Part shown: piece by piece, positions 11,501-23,151 of the stretch
Layout: the number at the start of each line of letters is the position of its first letter
Numbering within the stretch: the first letter of the stretch is position 1
Notes under the pieces: model-generated
What the model was told of the DNA's origin: nothing
Seen by the model: only the letters and a program-made list of their open reading frames with translations
Databases searched by the model: none
Assembly (NCBI RefSeq): GCF_019578655.1
Contig: NC_063259.1
Coordinates: forward strand, 24,663,277-24,727,276
Direction: 5' to 3'
From: Ricinus communis
Taxonomy: Eukaryota > Streptophyta > Magnoliopsida > Malpighiales > Euphorbiaceae
DNA: 64,000 nt
Made by a program: the position numbers and the translations under genes

Positions 11501-14500
11501 GAGCTGTTGAATGCATAAGTTCTGACAAATATCCTGGTCAAGTTATGAATGGAAGTAGTCCATTCAGACTTCTACAAGATTATGTTTCTAATGACAGCTC
11601 AGAAAATGATGAGGAATCGTGTTTGAAAGATTCCAATCCTGAAACAGTTTCACCAGTAGTTGCAGTCAGCAATGAAGGCTTGTATAGAGAGACTGGAGAT
11701 GCTGGGCCAAAGAGTCCCTACAAGTCTGAAAGGACTTCTGTGCTGCTCCCTAAATCTGGCATTCCATACAGAGCCCCAGAATATCCTTCAGATTCACAAA
11801 GTGGAATTAAGGAGACTGCCCCGATTTCCGTTTCAAGTGGGTTGGCCACCAAATGTAGCGATACTAAGCATGAAAACCAATTATTTATTGACCATGCTTC
11901 TAATACCAAGCGTCTAGCTAAAGAAGATGCCTCTGGTGGTGAATGGGCAAATGCTACTTTTAGTAGTAAATATGAGAAGGACAATGACAATAAAAGTGCA
12001 AACTTCACTTCGAATGCACAAAAGATAGATGAGTTTGGCAGGTTGGTCAGAGAAGGTGCTAGTGATAGTGACTCTGATGATTCACGTCATGCTCGGAGAC
12101 ATAGCAAAAGAGGGAGAAGTAGGAGCCGAAGTCGGAGTAGGTCTCCTACAGGTAGGAGGAAAAGGAGGAGGAGGAGCCCTCGGAGAAGAAGAGAGAATAG
12201 AAGTAGATCTCGCAGGTAGGAAACTATCTTTTTATCCTAGGGTTTACACTGCACTTTATTTATGGAACTATAAATGTTACTACAAAGGTAGTAGCATTAA
12301 TAGTTTTATTATGGAATTATTTTCATAATCTGTTGAAGAAACTGAATTTTCTTGATATTTGTTTTAGCTGGTCTCCCAGGTATCGAAGAAGTAGGAGCGG
12401 GTCTCCCAAGAAACGACGGAGTAAGAGCAGGTCTCCCAAGAACCGTAAGAGCAGGTCTCCCAGGAGTCGAAGAAGTAGGAGCAGGTCTCCATCTTTTAGG
12501 CATGCAAGTGAGTTTAGCAACGGCATTATGAGACGCCAGATGCCAGCCTGTTTTGACTTTCTCCGAGGCAAGTGCTACCGTGGGGCATCTTGTCGCTATC
12601 TGCACCATGATTCTGAGAAAAACGATGGATCAAGGCATCATAAAAGCAAGCAGCATGTAGTGCAACTTCCTCCCAGTTCAAAGAATGTCAACACTCATGA
12701 TGATAGCAAGAAATCCTCACTAAAGGTATCAGATCTTGAGCAGGAAATCATGAACCGGGAATCGCGACACAATCGTGATATGCCTGCTGGCAGCATTCTT
12801 GCTTCAAAAGATGATATCATTGGTTGCACCAGAGAAGATTCTCTCAGCAATGCATTTGTTAATCCTGACAGAATTTCTTCTGGTCCTGCAAGAGAGGTCA
12901 CTGTTAAAGAGCCAGAAGCAGGTAAAAAAAGGTCTGAAAATGTTACTACTTCTCTAGAAGAGAATCTTCTAGAGACGATGGAATCTGACAGGCCAAGGAG
13001 TATTGGTGGTTCTCCCTCTAAACTTGCTACTGATACTAAAGTCCTGGAATTGCATGGTGAAGCTTCTAAGGTCGTGCTTTCTTCTCTGAAGGACTCTGTG
13101 GTCCAGCAACTTCAGCCTGTTCTGTCACATCCAGTGCTTGAAGGTACTGATCGCCCTTACCTACAAACTGATGATTCTTCTATATCTGATCCATCACCTG
13201 ATAAAACCATTAAGACTTTTCCGAATAAGCTATGTACTAGTGAACCTTTTCCAACTTCAGCAGATTCTGCACATAATCCTTCCCAGCTTCCCCCTTTTCC
13301 TCCTGCTCCCAATTCAGAGAATAACACTCTACATGCGACACAGCCATCAAGGGATTACAGTTTGATGCCTCATTCTGTAGCATCTCATTCTCAATCTGCC
13401 TCTTTGGAAAGCTTTCCTTCTTACATGCTGCCCCATCAAAGTTCTCTTTTTTCTGTACCACCGAAATCCTCCTTAGCCTCCATGCTGCCACCACCGCCAC
13501 CGCCATCGCAATTGCCAGCAAACATTCTGACTGCAAATGCAGGAAGTGCACAACCAGATGTTTCTTTGCAATTTCAGCAGAGCGGCTTGCCTCCAAGGAG
13601 TGACTTTGGTTCTCAGTTCTTCTCAATACCGCCCTACTCAACTGAGTTGTCTGGTAATTCCCAGGTTGGTCAATTCCAGCTTCGGGCCTACCCTTCGGTG
13701 CAAGAACCTCATCGACTTCTCTCACATGTGGAAGATTTTAGGTTGAAGCCTCTACCTGGAAGCAACCCATCCAGTCAACAATTTAGCAGGACTGGTATTT
13801 TGGGAGAAGATCATTCAAAACAACTTCCAGTGCAGGATTTAGGTACTTCAGATTCCTTTACTAGGAATAACAATTACCTTCAGCCTATGACCTTTTCTCA
13901 GGAGTCATCTGCAATCAAAATGCAAAACTTTCCTGGTCAAAGTTCAACTCCAGGAGAGATTTTGAAGTCTTCTCAGATTCATCCATACTTGCAGCCGCAA
14001 CAGCCAATGCATGATTTGGACAATTCTGTCCCTGGTAGTGCCTATGATCTGCATGGGAAAATCAGTTCTTCAACTAGATACACACCAGATCATCGAGACA
14101 GAAATCAATCATTGCATCAGCCTGATTTTGGAGTAACAAGAAGTTCAACTCACTTTAATCCTTATGTATCCACTTTTGAGAAGCCGCTTAGCTCCAGATT
14201 TAGTTCTGATGTCTTCAGGCAAGAAAAAGACACAACTTATGTTAGCAAGCATGATCCTCCTTTTAGTTTGAACCATGCTTCAGTTGATGTCCAAGGTGTT
14301 GGATCAAGACAGACAGCTTCTTCACCAATTTCTGCCAGAGGTGCCGGGAAGATTATTCCTGGGTCAGGTGGAGATCAGTATGATCCAATCTTTGACAGCA
14401 TTGAACCATCTTCAAACTCATATAAGAGATTTGATCCTATTCAGAAATGGGAACCCTCTGGTGATTCGGATATCATATCGAGGCTCAAAGGCCCTATCCA

Positions 14501-15909
14501 AGCATTGGATGTCGAAGAGAATAACAGGAGGAAAGAGCCTGGTAGCATCACTCTTGCTGCATCTCTTGATAATGAGGAATTTGGTGAGACAGCAGACGCA
14601 GAAGTTGGTGATGTTGAAAATGGGAGTCAGAGTAACCCTGATGCTTTAGCTAATACAAATATGGGCGAGATAGAGATTGACCAGATTAAGTCCCCAGGGA
14701 AGAGCAGGAAGAGCAAGGAATCCAGATCGATAAAGCTTTTCAAAGCTTGCGTTGCAGATTTTGTAAAGGAGGTTTTAAAGCCATCATGGCGACAAGGTAA
14801 CATGAGCAAGGAGACATTTAAGACTGTTGTCAAGAAGACTGTTGATAAGGTGGCTGGTGCAATGAAGAGCCACCAGATACCCAAGTCCAAGGCAAAGATA
14901 AATCAGTATATCAACTCGTCACAGAGGAAACTAACAAAACTTGTGATGGTATATCCTCGTTCTTTCCTTTTCCTTTTCTTCTTTATGTGGGACTGTTAAC
15001 TACACAGGTGCATGTATCCTTGTCCTAACTGATAACTGGAAAGAAATTTCAATGCTAACAAATTCCTGAGTAATATGACTTGTGTGTTGATTGATAGAGA
15101 TCCTATATTCTGGCCTTAAGTTTAGTTGACATTGTCAATGACTTGCCATCAGGAAAAAACATGATCAGTTTTTTGGATCTTTTCATCCTAAAAATTTGTT
15201 TGAGCAATTTGATAAATAGGATAGCATACATCAGTTCAGTATTGCTCAAAACAGCTGGACAACCGCCTTCAAAAGCTTAACAAATGCATGTGCATTCCTG
15301 CCAATTCTCCAAAAAGGACACAATATCATTGTTAGAATAAACCATTTCTTTTAGTCATGGTTATGAGTGAGACTTGGGGTTTGAAATTTTAACATACCAT
15401 AGGTTTTTAGATTTCTCAAATAAAACTGCACTGAATTTGCCAACTAAAAATAGGTATTGGATTTGAACTTCTTGTGGCAATTGTTTTCAGCAATTAATCA
15501 TCTAGTGCATTCAATGATAAAATCGAGTTTAAAGGGGCTGCACCAACTTCTCTTCTCCTGAAAAGAATAACCAAATTGAAAGGTGGGAGATTTTATTACA
15601 TGCACCATTAGCATACATGAATTAAAGCTTTACTCTCTTTACATGATAAAGTAAGTTGAGATTGTGTTTAGGAATCAAGACTCATGACTATCATGCAAAG
15701 TTCTTCCAGGAAATGAACAAACATTTGTTGCTACAATGTATAAATTTTAGTGCAGCCAGAAGAAAAGGAAAAATGAAACTTTTGTAGGGTGCAAGGAGCA
15801 GAATATTCCCTCTTTTTTTTTTTTCTTGCGAAGCTTGGATTCTTAAATTTGATTTGCGATTGTTAATTTATGCTTACAGGGGTATGTAGATAAGTATGCT
15901 GAAGGGTAA
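8514..15909 (+). CDS. SURP (SWAP) / RS-domain / CCCH zinc-finger protein, probable splicing regulator
   Basis: Six coding exons join in phase: 8514-9498, 10708-10902, 11333-12215, 12368-14948 and 15880-15909 (last five residues groups GYVDKYAEG then stop), with all junctions GT-AG; together they encode 1,557 aa in five joined blocks after an untranslated first exon. Order of parts: a Pro/Gln-rich N-terminus (1-235); a SURP module at about 237-300 (EEIVQKIEELCQLIAKNG, then NPLFKFLF and YFLWMKKR), an RNA-processing domain named after Suppressor-of-white-apricot; an arginine/serine-rich region at about 635-740; a single CCCH finger at about 749-768 with spacing C-x7-C-x5-C-x3-H (CFDFLRGKC...CRYLH); a long Ser/Pro/Gln-rich low-complexity stretch; and a conserved C-terminal block from about 1475 (FVKEVLKPSW...VVKKTVDKV...KLTKLV). 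A similar C-terminal block occurs in plant CCCH proteins such as Arabidopsis At3g18640 (from memory). RS plus SURP plus CCCH points to nuclear pre-mRNA splicing; the RNA target is unknown. Confidence 0.9.
11111..11345 (+). repeat. Tandem duplication spanning an intron-exon boundary
   Basis: A segment beginning GAGGGCTGTGTTTCTCATAT occurs at 11111 and again at 11244. Each copy ends with TTTAATACACAG followed by a near-identical CCAAAATTTGT. The first copy carries about 20 extra bases. The second copy's AG (11331-11332) is the 3' splice site of the third coding exon. The first copy's AG (11218-11219) is a ready-made duplicate. Confidence 0.92.
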
Positions 15910-18400
15910 AGGTTGATATTATCACCTATGGTTTTGGTTGATGATTTTGTTTCCATGAACTCTCCTATCTTTGTGGCTTATGTGCCATTACTGCTGAGTT
16001 GCGAGGGCAGATGGTAAAGTTTCACCTGGCATTGGTACATTCCTGGTGCTTGGTGAAGCTTGTATTTACCAGCACCAGAATATATGAAAGTCCAACAAGA
16101 TGAATTTTATGAAGCATTATTTCCAACCTCAGCAAAGTTCTGTGGGAGCTCTAAAATGTGTATGTAATGTGCTTCTTTGAATATTGATGTCGTGCCTTTT
16201 ATCTTATCTGTAACTAGCTGTTCTGTTAACTGTAGTAATCCCTTTGTAAATTGCCTAATTTTTGCAGTATAAGTAGAATTTTGAAATTTTTTTCATCTAC
16301 TACATAGCCATTGTTAGGAAATATTATGCCAAATTAGGAAGTAAACACATTAAAAGATTAAGTCAAGAAACAAAGAAGGACATGGAATACTTTGTGATGA
16401 TTTAGATGCTGTGTTTTCTATATTCTTACTCTATCTTCTTGCTATGTCGTGCTTATAGTTTCCAATGGCATCTTATGGTATGGCTGTTTTCAAAATTTGG
16501 AGATGCATGATCCAGGTCCTGATTCTACAATTTATATTTCTTCAAGAATATTATTTGCGACATCTCTTCCATTTCCTAAGTATTTCTGTTCCTCTCTTAT
16601 CAATTCATGTATCCTCCAACTTTTGCCACCCTAAGAGATGCAAGAATTTATCAGCACAATGCTTAATTGATTATTCTGTTTTGCTATTTTACATTTTAAT
16701 TCTTGCAAGATGCCAGTCTATGATTGTTAAACATTAGATTCAGATACAACCATAAAAGTAAGACATTAGATTTGGATTACCTACCAAAAGAAAAAAAAAA
16801 TAGGCAAAAAGCATATAATTTTACTGTGTACTTTTTGGTTGGATAAAATTGATGATCAAGGGAATTGGAAGCCACATCTACTAAGATATGGTTTTGTTTG
16901 GATATTTTTACCAGGTCAAGATTTCTGGCCTATGTTAATTGTTATTGATAAAATTTTATTGTGAACATTTGTTGCAGGATAAATTTGAATGAAGTGAATT
17001 ATTCTTGAAGGTTTTGTTGGATGATATGGATTTCCCCTTCTTTTTTCTTTCCTGTGTGGTGCCACTGCCAACAATATGTTAAAGGTCATTTGAAAGGTTC
17101 ATGCTCATGCACGCACAGACAGTGTGCGGAGGAGAAACTTGTAAATGTGTACAGATGAATCGATAATATTAAGTGGGACAGTTTTTCTTTTATTTAGTTT
17201 CTTCTTTTATATTCTAAGCCTTTGAACAAATTGTGGTTGTGAGATGGAGAATTTATGGAAATGTTCTACAAACACTTGCACTGGTCACCATCTCACAAAT
17301 TCAAGTGATAATGTGAGGTTTTGAGTGGGCACCTGGTGTTCTTCTGAAGTAAGATCTTGGATACTGATATTTGTCCTAAACATTTGCTTGTGGAATCTTT
17401 GGTGGAAGACATTCTGTGTGGCATTGGGATCCAGAGTTCCTGGAGGATGAGCAGTGATGATGAATGAAAGAACAGGTTGGCAGGAAGCCATCTTGATGGT
17501 TGTATAAGAATGTAGAGTTCAATTCAAAGTATGGTGCTGGTTAGTGACCTGTGGTATATTTGCTTCTCATATTGATAGGTGTATCCTTCTCGCATCTAAA
17601 GTGCTTTCCTGCCAGGTGATACTGTTTCTCAGAAACTGCAGTGGTTTTCTATAGCTGAATATGATTTCTTGATCTGTCCTCAGTTTCGATCCCATGTTCT
17701 TAGCTGCAATCCACGTATTAGTATCATGTAAATGACATAAAATAGAAAAGTAAGGGTCTGAAATTATGAGTACTAGCATGCATAGCCAAGTCTCCTCTGG
17801 ACATTTGGAACTTCTATTTGTAGATCTGCACTGGTGATCCAAATACAACTTCTGCAGGGAAGAAGATGTTACAAGTCAAAAACAGGATTAGAAACAAAAA
17901 GAAAAAGATTATCCTCCAGAATTAATTTATTTAGCTCAGATTCTGGAATTGGAATTAAAAAATTTCGAAAATGAAAATGAAATGAAAAGCTTACTAAGGT
18001 AAACATTTGTACAGAATATCTGTAATGAATTTATTTTATTTGCCGACTTTCCTCAACATTTTGATTGTTCAGATATATTTATCATTTTGTATTTTTTGCA
18101 TAATCAACCGAAATAGCCATATCATTGATTCCTTATCCATAACGAACAAAGGTTGTCTTGTCGATGTTATTCTTTGACTCTTGAGATTACATTTAAATAA
18201 ATAAATAAATATTTTATTAATTTGAGAAATGAAAATGACACCTTTTTTTTTTTCTTTCTCTGAACTGAAACAATATTTCTGACATGCAAAATTCCTTAAC
18301 AAGAAACATCGATTCTGAAGAAATGAATACGACCCAAAACCTATCCGGCCCATTTGGCGACAGTAGAAACAAATAAAGAAAGACGGTGTGCTGAATTGAA
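15910..18400 (+). other. 3'UTR of the SURP/CCCH gene and intergenic DNA
   Basis: The 3'UTR probably runs from the stop codon to somewhere around 16,200-16,300. Beyond it the sequence stays less AT-rich than true spacer DNA in this window, notably about 16,980-17,880. That could mean extra untranslated exons or a non-coding transcript, but no open frame, structured RNA or known domain is visible. Confidence 0.4.
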
Positions 18401-19335
18401 AACCTAGAAACCAAAACCTAGCAGTCTATTCCAACAAAGACGTTACTAACGTTACTAATTACTTACTTCACTTGCCCGCCAATCACCATTCACCACCCTT
18501 CAATCCCAATCACGACCACATTAAACCTCTTTACTACCAATTCTTCTTCAACCAATAACAGGTTTCTTTTTACTCAATTTATATTATTATTATTAATGTT
18601 TTTTTTTCTCTGTTTGATTATTGCTATTCTGAATCTCCTGCCTTTCAGTTTCGATTTCTCTTTTAGACATAACTAAAGCTAATTAAGTTCTTTCTGGTAA
18701 TTTGCTTACTAAAAGACTTCACAATTGTAATTTCTTAGCTTTACCTGTGGCAAATATAAATCAAATGCCTGCCTAGCTCTAATGTGTCTGTACTGTTCTG
18801 TTTGTTAAATTTATTTTTCATTAGCTTTAGGGAATTCTCCACTCCCATTCACTGGTTTTTACCTAGCAGATGCTCCCTAATTGATGACGCTGTAACAGCC
18901 TTCACTGCTGTTGTGATATTCTTGGCTGTATTAGCTACTGTTTAGCTAAATTAACTAGGTCGGGATTTTGTAATTGTTCTGTTTCCTTATTTTTATATCT
19001 CTTAGGCTATAAATATTAGGATGTGTATTGTCTAGCAAGTAGTTTGGTCCTTTTTTTTTTTCTTTTTAACTTTTGGCTCTTTCAAGTTTATTGGTAACTT
19101 TTGTGTTGAATTGCAGGTCATTAGCTAGACAATGGTCAAAAAAGCTAAAACTTGAGGGGAAAGTTTTTGTTGTGTGTATGATTTGGTGGTTGATTGTAAA
19201 GGAGAATTCATTAATGAAAGGAAGTTTCATGAGTGAGATTCTGAGGTCTCTAGGTGATGCAATACTCATTTGGTAAGCATAAGAAACTTCAATAAGGAGA
19301 GTTATAGTTTTGACTTCTGGTTACATCAGGGAGAG
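18401..19335 (+). other. 5' leader region of the HAD/NIF gene
   Basis: A probable leader exon near 18,420-18,560 is followed by an intron ending at TTGCAG (19115). The second leader exon before the ATG at 19336 contains short upstream frames, including one starting ATGGTCAAA at about 19132 (7 codons) and one starting ATGATTTGG at about 19178 that stops at the TAA ending at 19276. A GT...AG pair of about 57 bases (TTG|GTAAGC to CATCAG|GG) also lies just upstream of the start codon, but it is short for a plant intron. Confidence 0.4.
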
Positions 19336-22300
19336 ATGGCATCATGTAATGGAGAAGTGATGACATGCAAGGATAAGAAGAAATTAAGGAAACGCAAGAA
19401 GTGTGTTCCTTTGGATAAGGTTGATGGTTTAGATAATTGTCCTACTAATGATTCTTGTTTGATGAGAAATACATCCTTGGAAAAAGATACAGTTAGAGAT
19501 CCTGCAATCAGCAATAAAGATGAGTCAGATATCACAGAGTCTCAAAGTAATTTGGAATCAACATGCTCACAAACCAGTAAAAGGAAAAGGAAGAGGATTA
19601 AGAAGAACAAGAAGAAGAATGAGGAAAATGCGAAAGAAAATCAGAACATGCAGATAGACATTCAAGGGGATACTTCTTCAATAAAGGGTGATTCTGTTGG
19701 AACAAATTTATGTCAGGAGTCTGCAGTTAATACTGATGAAAAGGCAGATTCGAAAATAGCCCCACACTCACAATTGACCAAGACACAGAGGAAGAAAATG
19801 AGAAAGAAACAGAAGCTGCTTGCATCTAGGATTGATGACAAAGCTCATGTTCCTCTTGCTGAGTTGAACTCAGTAAAGATGGAAGAAAATGCTCTGATAT
19901 CTGAAAGACAAAGTAATTCCTTAGGAAGTCAAAGTGCTAGTTCAATAAATAAACATGATAATAATGGTGAGGGTGGTCTTCTTTTGGCTGAAAAGGAAAA
20001 TATTCAAACCCGTCAGATGAAGGGAACATTAAGAATCTATCGAAAAAGAAAATCCTCGGACTCTGAAGAAAATATCGTACCTGTTACGCTGGCTAGACAA
20101 GCTTCATCAGATTTAAATAACATTCATTCATTTGAAGTTTCAGAAAATGAGGCAGAAAGAGTACAAGCTAGGGAGTGTGCTTCTTCAATTAAGGTTGCGG
20201 AAAAATTTTTGACAGAGAATACCTCTTCTAACTGTTCAGTTGGTGAGTTTGCATCGGTGGAAAGCAATAAAATAACGGAAGTGAAGGATGTTGATTTAGA
20301 TGTTCATATCAAGGATAATCTTCCTCAAGTATCATACTCTTCAGTAACAGAACTTCATGTTGATCGTCCAGACAAAAAGCTACTTATCCTTGATGTCAAT
20401 GGACTTCTAGTTGATATTCTTCCATATGGTCATATATCAAATAAGGCCGACATTACAATATCCCATAAATCAGGTTAAAATTTTATATGGACTTGTATTT
20501 ATACTTGTGACCTTGTTTCCATTTCCAATTTAATTGCATAAATTCTAACTTTGTTGTTATTATGTTTCAGTTTTCAAAAGGCCTTTCTGTGATGACTTTT
20601 TACAGTTTTGCTTCAAGAAATTTAATGTTGGGGTTTGGTCATCAAGAACCAAGTACTGTCCATTTACAAGTGATCATACTTTTTTCCTTATTTCTTAATA
20701 ATATGTCATTTAACAAATATATGTTCTACATAGTCATTCAAATAAGTTAGAATCCTATTGTCCTTGTTGCACCCTAACCATGAGCATATCTATTGCAGGA
20801 AAAACATGGACAAGGTAATTGATTTTCTCATGGGAGATTCTAGACATAAGCTGCTTTTTTGTTGGGTAAGTTCATGTTATAAGTGAAACATGCACTTTTT
20901 ATCTTTTTGTGGTATGCCATAATCATCCTGCAGTCTGGGGCAAATATTTTCAGTAGGGGTGTATGCAAGCTTGGTTTTGTCCTTTCTGGAGATTTTCTTT
21001 TTTAAATCAAACCAAACTTTCTTTTGGTTAAGAAACAAACTAAACTGAAATCTAACAGTTGGTTCGGTTTCTAATTTAGTTTGAACCATGTAATTGGGCT
21101 TAAACTTAGATTTGAGAGCCTCAAATCAAATGGTGTTAAAAAAAAAAAGGTTTTTTCTATTTTGACTTAAAGTGTATAAACTAGAGATATGCCATAAACA
21201 TATATAGTTTAGTTTATACATTAATTAAAAATATGCTTAGTTGGTTCTTTAGAAGCCAGACTAAATTGAATCATGAAAAGTTCTTTTTCTATTCGATGTG
21301 AATGCTGCAAACTACTACTGGGTATTGTGTAAAGGATAACTGAAGTTTCTGCCATATTTGAGATAAGAATTTCATTTAATGCTTTACTAAACTTGTGAAT
21401 ATTTTCCAAATGGAAATGGGTATCAAGTCTTCCCATAGAGGATATTACATTATTGCTGAAGCTTATTTTTTTAAATATAGGTGCTTGTGGATTTATGTTA
21501 GAAAAGCCATTGAGAATTTTACCGACATAATATAGGGGATTTGGTTACAGGTTTTGATCATCATATCTTTTTGTGGAGTTATTCTTGTTGTTATTCTTAA
21601 TAAGCCATGTCTCTTCTCTTAAGTTGTAAACTTTGTCTTGGATTACCCAAGATCTCTATTTTTCTTCCTTTTCTGAAGTTTACAAGATTTCTTAGTAAAA
21701 AAGCAGTAACAGGTAACTCCCAAAAGACCCAAGACAAGAATTTGCACTATATCTGCTTTTGTGGAATGGTTCAAGTAATTTTAGGTGTTTTAAAGCCATC
21801 ATGTCTCTTCCGCTGTTGAAATCTGTTACAGTGATAGATTGTGAATCTCATTTCATTTTACGGTGATTGTTTTCGAGCAGCATCAGTCCCACTGTACCAA
21901 TACAGGATTCACCACTGTTGAGAATAATAGCAAACCCCTGGTTTTGAAGGAATTGAAAAAATTGTGGGACAAATTTGATCCTCGTCTTCCATGGAACAAG
22001 GGTGAATATGATGAATCTAATACATTATTGTTGGACGATTCACCATACAAGGCCTTGCGCAATCCAGTATGTTCTGCAATTCTTTCTTCTCTCTCACTTG
22101 GGTGATGATTTCACTTTTTGGATACTGTTCTGATGTCATTTTCTATTGCTTTCTGTGTCAAATCTTCTTTGTCCAGCCGCACACTGCTATCTTTCCTCAT
22201 ACATATTGCTACAAGGATGCTGGAGACTCTTCATTAGGTGAGGCACTCTTAATATAGATGTAGAGTTTCCTGTTTTGGCAGATTTAACACGAGCGATAAG

Positions 22301-22707
22301 CCACTTCGACACAATTCATTCATGAAGTGCTGTGAGAAACATGGTTGATCTTACCTACATATGTTAGGTCAAAGTCTGAGCTCATCATAATCTTTTCTTT
22401 TGCCACAATAGGCTGGTATGCCGATGACTTTTTGTGTTAAGTGAAATTTTTGGTGGAGCCACGTTTTGTTATTAGGTGGGAGAAGTTCTGGATCGTTGAT
22501 ATTCATAAACAATAAGCTGAAACTATCTTGTCTCTGGTAGTAACTGATTTTGAAGTTGCAAATCCTCAGCTTTTACCAATTACCACTATAACCAAGTCAT
22601 TAACCTTCTGTTTGCGAGATGTCTTATTGGTTAATCATTGCCTGAAAACATATTCACCAATAGCCTATTTGCATGCACAATTTTGTTTCCAGAACTAGCA
22701 CATCTGG

Positions 22708-22746
<39 letters not shown>

Positions 22747-23151
22747 CTGTTCTGAGCCAGTAGTTTCTGCTTGTGATTGGTGATTAGGTCCAATATGGAT
22801 GCCATTTTGGTCATCTAGGGGCAGCATTGTGCATATTACAGTTCCGCTATTTGATTTCTATCCAAATGGCTCACTTGGACGTGATCTTGAGAAAAGTTGC
22901 ACAAGATTTTAATCTCATGGTACTAATGCTCTTATTATATTTATTGCTCAACAGGACCTGGAGGCGACCTACGTGTGTATCTTGAACGGTTAGCGGAAGC
23001 TCAAAATGTTCAAGATTTTGTTGCTCAACATCCATTTGGCCAGCGAGCCATTACGAAATCAAATCCTTCATGGGGTTTCTACAAGAAGCTTTTAGGTGTT
23101 GCCTCTAGACAACGTCAAGTTGTTGCTAGTGGTTCTGGAAATACAATATAG
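19336..23151 (+). CDS. NLI-interacting factor/FCP1-like HAD-fold protein with basic N-terminal extension
   Basis: Six coding exons in phase: 19336-20473, 20571-20652, 20799-20865, 21881-22066, 22177-22237, 22955-23151; total 576 aa. The first about 340 residues are low-complexity and Lys/Arg-rich (KKKLRKRKK near the start, a KRKRKRIKKNKKK run further on), suggesting nuclear or nucleolar targeting. The catalytic-type domain follows. Motif I is LLILDVNGLLVD with Asp353; motif II is VWSSRT (about 401-406); a conserved lysine lies in VLKELKKLW; the acidic motif is LLLDDSP (Asp481-Asp482). This is the FCP1/SCP fold of phosphatases acting on phosphoserine proteins such as the RNA polymerase II tail. 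The usual DxDx(T/V) has Asn at the second Asp position, so catalysis may be altered or lost. As far as I recall, plant relatives share this DxNG form. The start at 19336 (MASCNGEV) is the first in-frame ATG. Substrate unknown. Confidence 0.9.

Noticed and set aside
12333..12367. ATG-initiated extension upstream of the large SURP/CCCH exon
   Set aside because: Residues MKKLNFLDICF come from the intron; a TTTTAG acceptor at 12367 and phase matching with the preceding exon show that the exon starts at 12368.
17285..17491. 68-codon minus-strand frame in the region after the SURP gene
   Set aside because: Short, no domain and no splice partners; the surrounding DNA may be untranslated transcript.
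20940..21260. Possible non-autonomous transposon remnant (GGGGTGTATGCAAGC start, GGTTCGGTTT words) in an intron of the HAD gene
   Set aside because: The words resemble ends of common hAT-like repeats, but no matching terminal inverted repeat or target duplication could be located.
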